Shown: positions 41,289 through 53,190, numbered from the stretch's first letter. The stretch is 64,000 bases of DNA from Acanthosepion esculentum (GCA_964036315.1 OZ038482.1:14651434-14715433); one strand, 5' to 3'. Made by a program: numbers and translations. Notes: generated by a model not told the origin, from the sequence alone.

Positions 41289-41520
41289 TCCCGCTTTAAT
41301 GTACGCTCGATCGTATCATTTAAACATAAAAGAAACATTCCATAATGGATAACTTTAATGAACGCTAAATCATAACTGTCAGCTATAGCATTTAAACGCA
41401 AAAGAAAAATCCAGTAATGGATAGCTACACATAGTTTTTACCTTACCAATTCACCCCTGCTGATGATGTCAGAAAGAGATTGAAAGTACTTGGGAAATAA
41501 AAGTTATTTTCAGTGTTACA
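41284..41520 (+). repeat. Possible Penelope-like terminal remnant
   Basis: An internal near-repeat CTTTAATGTACGCT/CTTTAATGAACGCT lies at 41292 and 41352. Near 41455-41490, CTGATGATGTCAGAAAGAGA and TTGAAAG give CTGATGA, a short stem and GAAAG. It abuts (TA)n. Confidence 0.35.
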
Positions 41521-41779
41521 ATGCATTTCTTGCCTTATTCAATTGTAATATACGGAAAAATATTCGTGAATTTGAAAGGGTTATAATGAAAATAAGTAGA
41601 CGTAACGTATGTAACTATTCACTCAGACATGACTGAAGGAGAATTTGCTACCAAAATACACACACACACATATATATATATGTGTGAAAAATGTGTGTGT
41701 ATATAAATATAAACATAAATATATATATGTAATTTATTATATATATTATTATTTATATATTATATGCGCGGTACTTATT

Positions 41780-41910
41780 AGAAAGCGCTCAATATCAGAG
41801 ATAGAGCTAACATATTTGGTTAGATTGTTGTGAGTTTGTGACCCCGGGTTTCACGCTTTGACGATCGCAAAAGCGTGAAACCCAGGGTCACAAACTCACA
41901 TCAATGCAAC

Positions 41911-41920
<10 letters not shown>
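41780..41920. repeat. Hairpin repeat D4, distinct palindrome
   Basis: The family D signature GCGCTCAATATCAGAGATAG is followed by a different foldback. TTGTGAGTTTGTGACCC to GGGTTTCACGCTTT and its inverse AAGCGTGAAACCC to GGGTCACAAACTCACA surround GACGATCGC. Confidence 0.9.

Positions 41921-41945
<25 letters not shown>
41917..41945. repeat. (TA)n microsatellite
   Basis: About 14 TA units directly after hairpin D4. Confidence 0.95.
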
Positions 41946-41948
<3 letters not shown>

Positions 41949-42277
41949 TCATAAATTGGAATATTTTGAAAACGTAGGATATCTGTCAATTTCTTTTATA
42001 TTAGTCTCATCCGACTTAAACCGGTCTACTTCTACCAGTATATTCACACAAAACTGCTTTCCCCCAAGTATTATTCAAGCATCTCAAAATACTATTTTTA
42101 ACCGAATAAGGAATGTAATTCTGTAATCAATGACACTGTTTTCATTAAGAAAGGAAAAACATCTCGTACTTCAAACTATTAAAAATTATTTGATTTCATA
42201 TTTGTTCAAGAGGACATTATTGACACACATCTCAACGAGATGATATAAAAAAAAAGCTCAAAATACATTTTGAGTTG

Positions 42278-43370
42278 TCTGTCTATATTTCTGAGATGAG
42301 GTATTATGTACATTATTTACATTATTCGGATTATTGTCCTCATCTTTGTGGCCATATTTATTACAACGTTTCGGCCTTTCAGTATCTGTCTATATTTCTG
42401 AGATGAGGTATTATGTACACTATTTACATTATTCGGACTATTGTCCTCATCTTTGTCGCCATATTAATTACAACGTTTCGGTCTTTCAGTATCTGTCTAT
42501 ATTTCTCAGATGAGGTATTATATACACTATTTACATTATTCGGACTATTGTCCTCATCTTTGTCGCTATATTTATCACAACGTTTCGGCCGTTGTACGCT
42601 CCGACCTTCTTCAGGTGGCTGGAATATCGAACTGAACCCTTCATTTCGCTCACTGAGGGAGACTGTTCTAGTTCCACGTGCCATGTCTAATGGATGTCAG
42701 TTATCAGTTATCTCAGAGGGAGATCACTGCTTTTAAGTTTACGAATTTTCCAATGATGTTATTTGTCTATGATCACAACCCGATCCCACAGAGGGAGATC
42801 ACCGCCGTCTGCGGGATCAGGTTGAGATCATAGACAAAGAACACCATTGGAAAATTCGTATACTTAAGGAATCAGCACATATGCTAGGCCACAAAAATCT
42901 CCTGATCCGACTAAGCATAGAAATGAACACAATATGGGAAACAGTAATAAGGAGTGCCAGAGAAAAGCGATAATAACAACAAAAATTGCAATATGAGCTC
43001 TGGTAAAAACATGCATGATAACAGCAAAAATTGTAAGATGAACACTGGTAAAATATGGTTGCTGAAGACATTAGCTTTATAATACCCTTGAATTCATAAA
43101 CAGATGACCTCAAGGACACATGGCACAGTGGATAACGGCGTTAGTTAGATCCAGTGACAGTATGAGTATGAGTTCAATACCTGGTTACGGTGATGGAGAA
43201 CTTGGAGAGGGGAATTAACAGAATTAGACATGGCACGTGGAACTAGAACTGTCTACCCAATGAGTCAATCACCTGAAAAGGCCGGAGCGTACAACGGCCG
43301 AAACGTTGTGGTAAATATGGCGACAAATATAAGGACAATAGTCCGAATTATATAAATAGTGTATATTTTG
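42278..43370. mobile_element. Foldback element A4 with tandem arm units
   Basis: The outer arm is repeated three times at a ~107-bp period (42278, 42385, 42492: CTGTCTATATTTCTGAGATG to CAACGTTTCGG). The inner arm follows, then a palindromic spacer (GTTGAGATCATAGACAAAG against TTTGTCTATGATCACAACC), the internal CTAGGCCACAAAAATCTCCT segment, a tRNA-like core near 43120-43200 (GGCACAGTGGATAACGGCG, ATGAGTTCAATACCTGG), and a right arm ending at GTCCGAATTATATAAATAG. Confidence 0.85.
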
Positions 43371-43379
43371 GGTTACGTG

Positions 43380-43780
43380 TCAAAATATTTCAAAGGGACA
43401 TCATCTGAACGAGCAAGGTGTGAGCGAGAGATATGGTCAGAAAAGGTTGCAGCTGCAGTCCCAAGACAGCCGCCCAAGAAAGCTAGTTTTAAACATTGGA
43501 TAAGATCCATAAAAGCTGAGAGAAGCAGGAATGGGATTCGCCAAAGACAGGGGTTTTCTAAAGGAACATAAGTTTTCCTAATTTGGGGTTTGGAAACTAA
43601 AGTTGAAACATTTGTAGGAGGCTTAAAGAGCCAATTAGCGAATGTCAAGTTCCAGCATACGCTAATGACATGAGAGGTCATATTATTTGCAGATGTGGAG
43701 TCACAGTCAATATAGCGATCTATAAGGGGACCCTGAAACACTTCATCGGTCCGTTAGTGAAAAAACTGTTTGGTGATACG
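43380..43780. other. No recognisable gene
   Basis: An open frame at 43359-43571 (plus) with KASFKHWIRSIKAER matches nothing I know. Confidence 0.4.
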
Positions 43781-43784
43781 GTAT

Positions 43785-44180
43785 TCCTATTCCATCAGAA
43801 TTTGACTCCTGTAAAGATAACATCAACAACTTCTTGATTTGTTCATTATGCTATCAGTGCTAGCTTGCCTTGTAATTCACCCTCTTGAAAATTAGTCGGA
43901 GCATGTTAAGAAGGAAGTAACCAATTTGCATTGAAGGAATCGGGAAGAGCTCATGGCTGTCATCAGATTCATCCCAACGTCCATCAACTAAGAGTAATGT
44001 CACATGCGGGTTGCTTCAATAGCATAAAGAGGTCAAAACAAGGTCTAAGGGACACTGCGAACCGATTTTTTACTGAGGCTAATAAGCACCTTAGTGTTGG
44101 TGAAAATTCAACTTTTTTATATTTCGAACTGAGTTTTGAGAACCTTTTTATAGAAATAATTGTGGCTAAATTGCAACAAT
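43785..44180 (+). pseudogene. Decayed Tc1-like transposase tail
   Basis: LFHQNLTPVKITSTTS resembles FQQD.AP.HT...T, the second-Asp region. Further on, SEHVKKEV, REELMAVIRFIPTSIN and CHMRVASI follow the E.WG..KR......EL..AI...W..I....CH.LI.SMP pattern. Heavily degraded. Confidence 0.45.
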
Positions 44181-44253
44181 GAAGCCGAGAGATTGATAAA
44201 ATTGAAATAATCTTAAATTCAGATTTGATATCCAATTCTAAAAAAAAACGACC

Positions 44254-44257
<4 letters not shown>

Positions 44258-44324
<67 letters not shown>
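44258..44324. repeat. (TA)n microsatellite
   Basis: About 33 TA units. Confidence 0.98.
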
Positions 44325-44332
<8 letters not shown>

Positions 44333-44636
44333 TTCAATTGGACAAAGACCGACAATTTATTTAAAGGCATTTATGATATCTTTAACGTTCATTTTTTTTT
44401 TCTTTCTTTTTTTTTATAGAAACAAGTATTTAAGCAAATGCTCTGTTTTATAATAAACAGTATTAAATAACATTTACCGGCCTGAATGTCCGAGAAATTT
44501 TCATGTCGGAGAACGAAAATTTTCTATGAACGGTAAATGTTATTTAATACTGTTTATTATAAAACAGAGCATTTGCTTAAATACTTGTATCTATAAAAAA
44601 AAGAACGTTAAACATATCATAAACGTCTTTAAATAA

Positions 44637-44640
<4 letters not shown>
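44333..44640. mobile_element. Foldback element C5, core lost
   Basis: The left arm from TTGGACAAAGACCGACAATT through AATAAACAGTATTAAATAAC to CCGGCCTGAATGTCCGAG is the inverse of the right arm CGGTAAATGTTATTTAATAC to CTTTAAATAAATATAC. The tRNA-like core is gone; only TCGGAGAACGAAAATTTTC remains at the centre. A nearly pure hairpin of about 130-bp arms. Confidence 0.88.

Positions 44641-44641
<1 letters not shown>

Positions 44642-44673
<32 letters not shown>
44642..44673. repeat. (TA)n microsatellite
   Basis: About 16 TA units after foldback C5. Confidence 0.95.
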
Positions 44674-44684
<11 letters not shown>

Positions 44685-44869
44685 GATGACCTACTGGACA
44701 CTATTCGTAACATACTTGTTGACAACACTAATATAATAGCATCATCTACATGCAAAAAGAAAAAGGCTAAAAATAATGGAAGCCTTATTAATAAAAACAA
44801 CACTTAATAATATTAACTATGAACATGGACACAATATTTTGACCGTGTTTTGAAAAATGAAAACATTTT

Positions 44870-45121
44870 ATAAAACATACATGCAACAAACTATTTCTTA
44901 TTTAACAGCTAAAATACATTTAATCCTTGAAAATGGCTAAATGTATAGCCGAAAGCGCTCGGATAAAAAGAACATTCGGACATTTTTAATATAATTTATC
45001 ATCCGAAAAGAAAACAATTTTTAGATCGCATGAGAAATTGTATAAAAAACTAAATCAAAGCACCTTGGCTGTCGTATTCAATGAAATGTGCATGAAAGAA
45101 GGATTGATTGCTAAATACACA

Positions 45122-45126
<5 letters not shown>
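44870..45126 (+). pseudogene. Penelope-like 5' remnant E4
   Basis: Single copy of the arm seen in E3. AATGGCTAAATGTATAGCC followed by GAAAGC gives the stem-GAAA motif at about 44931. The plus-strand frame at 45055-45115 reads STLAVVFNEMCMKEGLIAK and YTN, then enters (TA)n. Confidence 0.5.

Positions 45127-45210
<84 letters not shown>
45127..45210. repeat. (TA)n microsatellite
   Basis: About 41 TA units. Confidence 0.98.
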
Positions 45211-45216
<6 letters not shown>

Positions 45217-45234
45217 ATTCCCTTTCTTTGCCAT

Positions 45235-45346
45235 GCACCATTAACTTAGGGGTAGCCAAATCGGTCGAGTTTCGATCCCTGCTTGAAACAATCGGATGTC
45301 TACTTACACTGATGAGCTGTGATACAGCGAAATAGGCTTGTATATG
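45235..45346 (+). mobile_element. Single hammerhead repeat related to 34.8-35.3 kb
   Basis: Shares the ribozyme and the ~55 bp before it with the 35-kb repeats (CTGCTTGAAACAATCGGATG against CTGGCTTGAGGCATTCGGAA). GTTTCGATCCCTGC is an excellent B box, and TAGCCAAATCGG just before it resembles an A box, though the spacing is too short for a tRNA. No second copy follows; a TG microsatellite begins at once. Confidence 0.7.
45304..45346 (+). ncRNA. Hammerhead ribozyme, copy 3
   Basis: Core CTGATGA (45309-45315), stem II GCTGT/ACAGC around GAT (45316-45328), GAA (45329-45331), stem III ATA/TGT (45332-45341) with loop GGCT, cleavage triplet GTA with the cut after 45342. Stem I is weakened: ACA upstream against TATG, with one C-A mismatch. 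The catalytic core is complete; activity is less certain than for copies 1 and 2. Confidence 0.72.
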
Positions 45347-45480
45347 TTTGTGTGTGTGTCTGTGTGTGTGTGTATATATATATATGTGTGTGTGCGTGTG
45401 TGTGTGTATATATATATATGTGTGTGTGCGTGTGTGTGTGTGTGTGCGCGCACGCGCGTGTGTGTATGTATATATGTATG
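45347..45480. repeat. (TG)n with TA and CG interruptions
   Basis: About 50 TG units broken by TATA and GCGC steps. Confidence 0.97.
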
Positions 45481-45484
45481 CATA

Positions 45485-46295
45485 TAAACAGTGTGGACAT
45501 AAAAAATCAATCTTGAATGGTGTTTGCCAGTTTTAAGCAATCATTAGACCCTACAGTAATTATTCTTAGTAATTATTTAGAACTTGCTACCCTTAGGGGG
45601 AACCGTCTTTAGACCTCTCGACCAGGAAGTATTTTCCGTCTAAATTTGATGTCAAATATCTCAAAACTACAAAAAGTGCAGACAAAACATTTTTAATTTC
45701 GTGATTTTAAAATATGTGATTGGTTAAAAATTAACCAAATACTAAATTCGTACTAACGAAACAAGCAAGCAAGTTCAAAATCGAAAAATACAAAGCAACC
45801 ACTGCGATGGCTAAATTGGCCTCTAGAAAGGTAGTATTGATTTATTAGCCAATCGCAGACGAATAAAATGTGGGCGTGGAAAAATATAGCACCGCTACAA
45901 GTTTTATTTTGACCACCCACTGTGAAGGCAGTCCGTATTGTTAAATTTCTCTCCGAGGACTGAGCTTGTAACAATCATCTTGCACACCAAATTCGCCATG
46001 TCCGCCATGCGAGGTGAAATCTCTAAATACAAAAGGGTTTACTTTTTTTTTTTTTAAGCATCCTGATCTTCCCGCGCATTTCAAATCGTCTCGCAACATA
46101 AATACTAAAAGTCCATTTAAAAGTACTAGCGTCTAGTACTTTATACTGCCAGTTACTGACATTATTGCGATTGTTAAATAACTAACCAAATTCATCTCTG
46201 GTCTATAAATTGTATTTCAGATTTAAATAAGAGTCGACGAGCCAAGATTGAGGCTTTCTTTATTTTGTGTGCGAAGACTTCTCTGTTTGGTTAGC
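45485..46295. other. No recognisable gene
   Basis: Moderately AT-rich. GTTGTTGACA-type or transposase motifs are absent. Confidence 0.4.
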
Positions 46296-46296
46296 T

Positions 46297-46380
46297 GTTC
46301 TGTTTTATGGCATATCAACCTCAGTGGGTCATTTAATGCCAACAATTTTTTTGAAATAGGTACATAGCTTGTAACTGCTA
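46297..46380 (+). repeat. Repeat family H head unit
   Basis: GTTTTATGGCATATCAACCTC and GGGTCATTTAATGCCAAC match the family H head. Another copy lies at 46725-46800 with the same following GAAATAGGTACATAG. Confidence 0.85.
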
Positions 46381-46689
46381 ACATTGATTGCTGCAGCCAC
46401 TACTTTTCAAGTCTGCGTAGGATTCACCTACTCCCCGTGACCAAAGATACTGTAATGGTCAGATCGTCCATAGACGCTTTGATCGGTGGCTAACGCACTC
46501 CTGTCTTCAGCATAGATCCTCGACACTCGACTTCAGCCGATTGGAGAACCATATCTATGGCAAGGGTAGCTGAGATCGTGCAGCCACTAATAATAGCAAA
46601 TTCGAGTCTTTGCCAGTAGGAAACTATAAATCTAGAAGAGATTCTCATTTTAAAGTTGTTATAATAGTCCAGGATTAATAAGCTGATAT

Positions 46690-47235
46690 CACCGGGTACA
46701 TGGTATCTCCTTAGGGTTGGTTGTTTTGTTTTATGGCATATCAAAACCTCAGTGGGTCATTTAATGCCAACAAAATCTTTGAAATAGGTACATAGAGATT
46801 GTTTGGTAAAAAAAGGTGTGTATGTATACATATATATTTGAACCATTTTTCAATTACTCACATTTTTTAGTACAATCACATGTATTGCTGGTAATTTTTT
46901 TCCGAAAATGTATTGCTGGTAATAGTTTTTTTTTTTCAAAAACGAATTCCTGGTAATAATTTTTTTCAAAGTATTTTTGGTATTAAAACCTATTTTTATA
47001 CTTTTATCTTTTTACCTCAGTTTCGGGGTTAACTATTTGCCCATAGCTGGAACCCTAACAGGTGCTACCACCCCGGGTCAGGGTGGACCTGGAAACACTA
47101 GCAATTAATAAGTGGTTCCACGCTCCTCAAAACCTTCTTGTCAGAGGCCTTGCTGTTGGACGTAGTTTATCGTCTTACCCTGGATGCGGATGTAGTTTAT
47201 CGTCATACCCAGGACGCCCCATTGTGGAGGGGGTC
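46690..47235 (+). repeat. Repeat family H, one full-order copy
   Basis: A head unit (46725-46800), then four short ATTGCTGGTAATA...TTTCAAA spacer units (46890-46985), then the tail AACTATTTGCCCATAGCTGG, CCCTAACAGGTGCTACCACC and ACGTAGTTTATCGTC. The same order occurs at 58900-60250 and, inverted, at 50250-51130. Confidence 0.85.
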
Positions 47236-47239
47236 TTAC

Positions 47240-47885
47240 CCCTCTGCAGAGGTGGAGTTGGCGTATTCTACAGCCCTAGCCGACAGGGCTTTGTGTGCGA
47301 AGAGGCCAACCTAGCCGAATATAAATTGCCAGTAAGAAAAGACAGTACACTAGGTAAATGAAAACAATTTATGTAAGATTGCAGACTGTTGCATGAAACA
47401 TGTGACTTGGATACGTAAAGATTAATGAAGGGAGAGAACCTTGTTGTGTTGAATTCTGGAATTGGAAATCTAGACAAATGTGATTTTGAACGCATATAAG
47501 AGGCAAGGGAAAGGCTATATTGGCTAATTTTTGTAGTAAATGATCGGATCACGTTAAACTCTGATAACTTTAGAATTAAACATATGACATAAGTAAAAAA
47601 TCGTGATTTGATTTCCTTTTCTTTTAATAGCAAAACTGTAGATGTATACTTAGTATAAAGTAGTTCCTTCTGATTGAAATAAAGTACACAGTAAATAAAA
47701 ATGAACTGCAATACATGTTCTGTTTTTGCTAATTGTTCAACAGAATTTAAATCGATAAGAAATCCCGACTGTTGATAAAAAATTTAATTATTTTACGCGA
47801 ATGTAAAGATAATTTAGTTAATTTTAACATTATATATTATTATATTTAATGTCGTATTGTTATTCCTATATTGTCGCATTATGGG
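47240..47885. other. No recognisable gene
   Basis: An open frame at 47268-47711 (minus, 147 residues) has no recognisable motif and is AT-biased; I do not call it. Confidence 0.4.
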
Positions 47886-47889
47886 TTTA

Positions 47890-48640
47890 TTTTTTGTCTA
47901 TATCTCTGCGATTCGGTATTATGATTATTTGTATTGTTTACATTATTCGGACTGTTATCCTCATCTTCATTGTCATATTCACAACATTTCGGCCTCTATA
48001 TCTCTGAGACGAGGTATTATAATTTTTTACATTATTTACATTATTAGCACAGTTATCCTAATCTTCATTGCTATATTCACAATGTTTCGGCTTCTATATC
48101 TCTGAGATGAGGTATTATGATTATTTACATTATTTACATTATTCGGACTGTTATCCTCATCTTCATTGCCATATTCAAAACCATCCGCAGGTGATTGGAA
48201 TTTTGAACCGAACCCTTTATTTCGTCCACCGGGGTAGATTATTCTAGTTCCACGTACCATGCCTCTTCCATCTTTATCCAGTGACTAGACCCAGTGATTT
48301 GTACATCGGAGTGCTAGAGAAAAACAATAAGAACAACAAAATTGCAATATGAGCTCTGGTAAAAGAAATAGTTACTGAGACCTTAAGTTTATAAGCTCTC
48401 AAAATTCATACACTGATGCCGTCAAGGATATCATATTGTTTGGAAGCAGCGACTTGGCCGAAAGAGTTGTGAGTTCAATACCAGGCCACAGCAGTGGTGA
48501 ACCAAAAAACTTGGAGAGCTGAGTTAAAGGGAAATAACTGAGACATCCGGAAGAGGCATGGCACGTGGAACTAGAACGATCTACCCCCAGTGGACGAGAA
48601 AAAGGACTCGGTTCGCAATTCTAATAACCTGAAGAAAGCC
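47890..48640. mobile_element. Foldback element A5, diverged subfamily
   Basis: Three outer-arm units at 47897, 47990 and 48088 (CTATATCTCTGAGAYGAGG, CATTATTCGGACTGTTATCC) with ~95-bp spacing and a distinct consensus from A1. The tRNA-like core near 48420-48500 is degenerate (GTTGTGAGTTCAATACCAGG). The right arm is at 48555-48640. Confidence 0.8.
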
Positions 48641-48904
48641 GGTTTCATTTTTGTTGGTATTGACAAAACGTTTCCGCTTTATTATTATAATTATTTGCGT
48701 CCTTATTTTTATGTTCGTTGTTCTTAACAGAACACAACCTACCGATTGGCTCTTGAGCCATCTTAATTTTCTCCGAAATTCTGACATTAATTATCTTCCT
48801 TACTGCATGTTTTTAGGCTTGTTCATCAAGGACCCTCGATTTTTCCAAGAGTACATTGGAAAAAATTGGGGTATATGGGGTGTATCGTCAGTGGTAGCTA
48901 GGTC

Positions 48905-49330
48905 GATCCTCAGGTAAATTGAGATGTGGAATTGTACTTGTCCACAGCCTACAACCAACTCTCACACATGGCTCCAACAAGTTGCATGGGCACTACGACA
49001 GTCACACCCTGGTCAACAGTATATACCTGCCGGCTAAACTGTGTGATGGTAGCCGAAAGGGATTCCCGACCCCATGGGTGAAGGAGAACGCCTTCTCCCA
49101 CCGATCTGTGTCAAGCGTCCATCTCCCAGTCGCCGGCCTGGGCGTAGGAGCTGCGCCTCAGAGCTCAACGGCTTTACCAGCGGGCGCAGGAACTTATGAG
49201 AAGAGGGACGGGATAACCTCAATATTTCCGGTGCAAAAGGAACTGGGAAGCAATTGCATTGCTTTGCCTTGACTGTCACCATGACCCACAATTATAACAG
49301 AAGTGACCACAGCTAAATAAATGATGACGA
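48905..49330 (+). mobile_element. GC-rich retroelement 3' region
   Basis: GC-rich block with CGGCTAAACTGTGTGATGGT and GGGATTCCCGACCCCATGGG. It ends in AATAAATGATGACGATAATG, a short-repeat tail like those of RTE-type LINE 3' ends. No attached coding region. Confidence 0.4.
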
Positions 49331-49675
49331 TAATGACATATGGGCGTGTACGGATACTTGACTTTTCCACGAGTACATGTGGAACATTTATCTTCCCTAC
49401 TAGGTGTTTATGGGGGCTTCTTTGGATACTCGACTTTTTCACGAGTACATCTGGAAAATTTGCCATCCTTACTGCATGTGTTTTAGGGCTTGTTCGGATC
49501 ATCGACTTTTGCACGAGTACATCTGGAAAATTTACCATCCTTACTGCATGTGTTTTAGGCCTTGTTCGGATCATCGACTTTTGCACGAGTACATCTGGAA
49601 AATTTACCATCCTTACTGCATGTGTTTTAGGCCTTGTTCGGATCATCGACTTTTGCACGAGTACATCTGGAAAAA
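49330..49675. repeat. 72-bp minisatellite, five copies
   Basis: GAGTACATCTGG recurs at 49371, 49443, 49515, 49587 and 49659, an exact 72-bp period. The last three units are almost identical. Because 72 is a multiple of three, long frames stay open on both strands. A single relative lies at 48780-48870. Confidence 0.95.
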
Positions 49676-49751
49676 GAATAAAGTTAGTATAGACGCTCAC
49701 AAGTCTATGTGACGGGACCTGTTGCGCTTATTTTTCTCTTTTTTCCTTAGA

Positions 49752-49829
49752 AAAGAACTTCAATAGCTGAAGAAAACTTCAATAGCTGAAGAAAACTTCA
49801 ATAGCTGAAGAAAACTTCAATAGCTGCGA
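49752..49829. repeat. 19-bp minisatellite, four copies
   Basis: Four units of AACTTCAATAGCTGAAGAA, each containing the palindrome TTCAATAGCTGAA. Confidence 0.95.
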
Positions 49830-50249
49830 TGTTGTGCGTACACCGTCAGAGAGGATTCCTTACATGACTCTTATGTACCGAACAGGGCCCTTTTGGAGAA
49901 GACGGTGAGGGATTTTCCTGATGAATGAAACGAACAAGTGCCCGAAGGACTGTTGACCACTTGTCAGCTGCGGTGCTTTATCAGTTTAGCGCACAAAAGG
50001 ACCCAACCGCTAAGCTGACAACTTTAAAAGAGCTGACACGGTGGAAATAGTATATTTTGAATGCGCTTGATAGCCAACAGTAACGACCTGCTGCGATCGA
50101 GCGGACGACGAGGATTAAGGACAGAAATCTCTTGTGTGTTTTCCATAGCTTGAAGAAATAAACGATAATAAAAGCACCGATATCCTTCTCTTCTGATGAG
50201 GAACTATCAATATGTGTCCCATGCTAGGGACAATATACAGTCAAAAACA

Positions 50250-50480
50250 TTCTATTAAATTGCTGGCGTCCTGGCTATGACGATAAATTACATCCGTGTC
50301 CTGGGTGAGACCTTAAATTACGTCCAACAGCAAGGCCTCTGATCGGGAGGTTTTGAGGAGCATGGATCCACCTTTTAATTTCTGGTGTTCCCAGGTCCAC
50401 CCAGATCAGGGGTGGTAGCATTTGTTAGGGTCCCAGCTATGGATAAATAGGTAACTCCCCCAAAATGGGGTCAAAATACT
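50250..50480 (-). repeat. Repeat family H tail
   Basis: On the minus strand CCCAGCTATGG-type sequence, CTAACAAATGCTACCACCCC, then GACGTAATTTAAGGTC and GGATGTAATTTATCGTC, matching 47050-47210. Confidence 0.85.
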
Positions 50481-50539
50481 ATAAAAGTGTAATACTTTGT
50501 AAAAAATTTATAATCAGCAATAAATTTTTGAAGGAAGAA

Positions 50540-51130
50540 TTATTACCATCATTACATTATGACCAGCAATACATTAAAGAAATATTACCAGCAATAGAAT
50601 TAAAAAAAAATATTAGCAGCAATAAAAATCTTGTCGACATTAAATAACCCATTGAGGTTGATATGCCGTAAAACAAACCAAACCAAACCAGCAATAAAAA
50701 TCTTGTCGGCATTAAATAACCCATTGAGGTTGATATGCCGTAAAACAAACCAAACCAAACCAGCAATAAAAATATTGTCGGCATTAAATAACCCATTGAG
50801 GTTGATATGCCGTAAAACAAAACAAACCAAACAAAACCATCAATAAAAATCTTGTCGGCATTAAATAACCCATTGAGGTTGATATGCCGTAAAACAAACC
50901 AAACCAAACCAGCAATAAAAATATTGTCGGCATTAAATAACCCATTGAGGTTGATATGCCGTAAAACAAAACAAACCAAACAAAACCATCAATAAAAATC
51001 TTGTCGACATTAAATAACCCATTGAGGTTGATATGCCGTAAAACAAAGCAAACCTAAATAGCAATAAAAATGTTGTCGGCATTAAATAACCCCTTGAGTT
51101 TGATATTCCGTAAAACAAAACAAACCAAAC
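50540..51130 (-). repeat. Repeat family H head units, seven in tandem
   Basis: CATTGAGGTTGATATGCCG recurs at 50650, 50722, 50794, 50871, 50943, 51020 and, changed, 51092. Spacing alternates 72 and 77 bp, depending on AACCAAACC or AACAAACC linkers. Short ATTACCAGCAATA spacer units precede them (50545-50600). A lone unit is at 51460-51535. Confidence 0.95.
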
Positions 51131-51539
51131 CGAACCTAAATTGCTGTAACTTCCATTAAACCCGAAGCAAACTTTACAAATAGAATTACTTAAAGGATTT
51201 ATTTGAAAATATCAATCCAAGTAGCATCATAAATTTCATTAAAAAAATTGGGCTCTACAGAAAAATATATATCAATAAAAATTCTAAATCTGCTTACTTA
51301 TATGGTTTTGTAACCTATTTTTGAAGAAAAATTATTACCAGCAATATATTTGACTCTCGACAAAATCCCGTTTTATAAAATATGTCACAGAAAACTGATC
51401 TATAAAATCATTTCTTATAAAGAAGACATACTCTATTCATATAAACCTATCTGAAAAATCTTGTCGGCATTAAATAACCCTTCGAGGTTGATATGCCGTT
51501 AAATTACATAAACCAAACCAAACCAAACCAATTTTCTGA

Positions 51540-52015
51540 GTATGGCCAAACGTTCTCTGACGTTTCACATAAGGTCAGGTTAAACAATTTTCGAAGGAAA
51601 AAAGAAAATGATTTTCTTATTAAGTCATTTGAAACTCCGGAGAATATGTACATCCTATCAGATGGAGATACCGATACACACATGGTTAGAATTTGATTAA
51701 CAATAGATAATAATAGAATTTGACAGTTATAAGAAATATATTGTTATGGCGTTTATGTGACTCGTGGAGAATCGTTCTTACCGTAGATCGAAACTTCTAC
51801 TAATAAATTTTCTCTCCTTATCAAATCATGAATTTTCATCTCAAAGGAAGAACTTTCCGATCTCTCTTAGGTAAATCCAAATTGCCAGCATCACTATATT
51901 GGCACCATTTTCTTTTAGAAATTCGCGTAAGGTTAAATCTTGTCTGCTTATCCCCCGCCTTCCGTCAAGAGAGAAAAACAGCCCATCCCGTACAGATAAC
52001 ATATAAGGGCTGATA
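51540..52015. other. No recognisable gene
   Basis: AT-rich; nothing conserved seen. Confidence 0.45.
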
Positions 52016-52017
52016 TT

Positions 52018-52420
<403 letters not shown>

Positions 52421-52507
52421 TATCTGCTCTACTCTGTATTGAGCACTCTTTAAAGAATAATAATTGTTGGTTATTGGAATTTATTCCGTATATACCAATC
52501 CCATACT

Positions 52508-52577
<70 letters not shown>
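52508..52577. repeat. (TA)n microsatellite
   Basis: About 35 TA units. Confidence 0.98.
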
Positions 52578-52579
<2 letters not shown>

Positions 52580-52580
<1 letters not shown>

Positions 52581-53190
52581 CCTGGCTACTTGTATTCGAG
52601 GATACCCGTCTACTAAGCGGCTAGCCAATCCCTACTGCAGACGCCCGCTCAGACGCATTTGTGTTTACTCAGCATCCAGAGAGCCCACCTGTTTTTTTAT
52701 AATGCAACCATGCTGAGCAGACATAAGTTACAGTTTCTGGGAGAGAGCGTGTTAACTAACGTGTTCAACAATCTAACAAAGCCAGCACACTCAAAGCCTG
52801 AGTCACGCTGACTTGTGCCATCGTGCTACCACAGACATCGACTGTTCCGTCTACAGGAAATCTCCTTCCTGACAAATCGACCATGGGTCTACATGGTCAG
52901 AAATGAACATTCTAATCATTCGGTCATATATATGTGCGTGTGTGTGCGTGAGTAAACTGATCTCTATAAATGATCATAAAGAAACTTGTTTGCCTTTCAT
53001 CAGAATGGCTGATGCTAACCTCCAGAAGAGCACCCCACTGCACCTTCGTGGACTCACGTTCACTATGCCGCGCTGGACAATTTCCAAGACATAATCTATC
53101 TTTCACATTTATAAGCCTATCATTCATCCGTGTATCGAATATTACTACTGCACCTGATTTGGTGCTTCTGCTTTATATGTAGAAATTATT
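52580..53190. other. No recognisable gene
   Basis: A GC-balanced stretch (52590-52900) of unknown nature. It could be retroelement non-coding sequence. Confidence 0.4.

Noticed and set aside
47268..47711. 147-residue minus-strand frame
   Set aside because: No motif, strong AT bias, no neighbouring signals; consistent with chance.
49330..49675. CRISPR-like regular repeats
   Set aside because: Units are contiguous with no unique spacers, and the genome is eukaryotic; the same holds for 33425-33990 and 50600-51130.
49194..49700. 168-residue minus-strand frame with a 24-residue repeat
   Set aside because: Produced by a 72-bp minisatellite and open on the opposite strand too; no start context or homology that I can see.
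50195..50225. CTGATGAGGAAC as a possible hammerhead
   Set aside because: No stem II partner and no GAAA within reach.
50557..50979. 140-residue repetitive frame on minus
   Set aside because: Translation of the family H tandem head units; overlapping frames are open in several registers.
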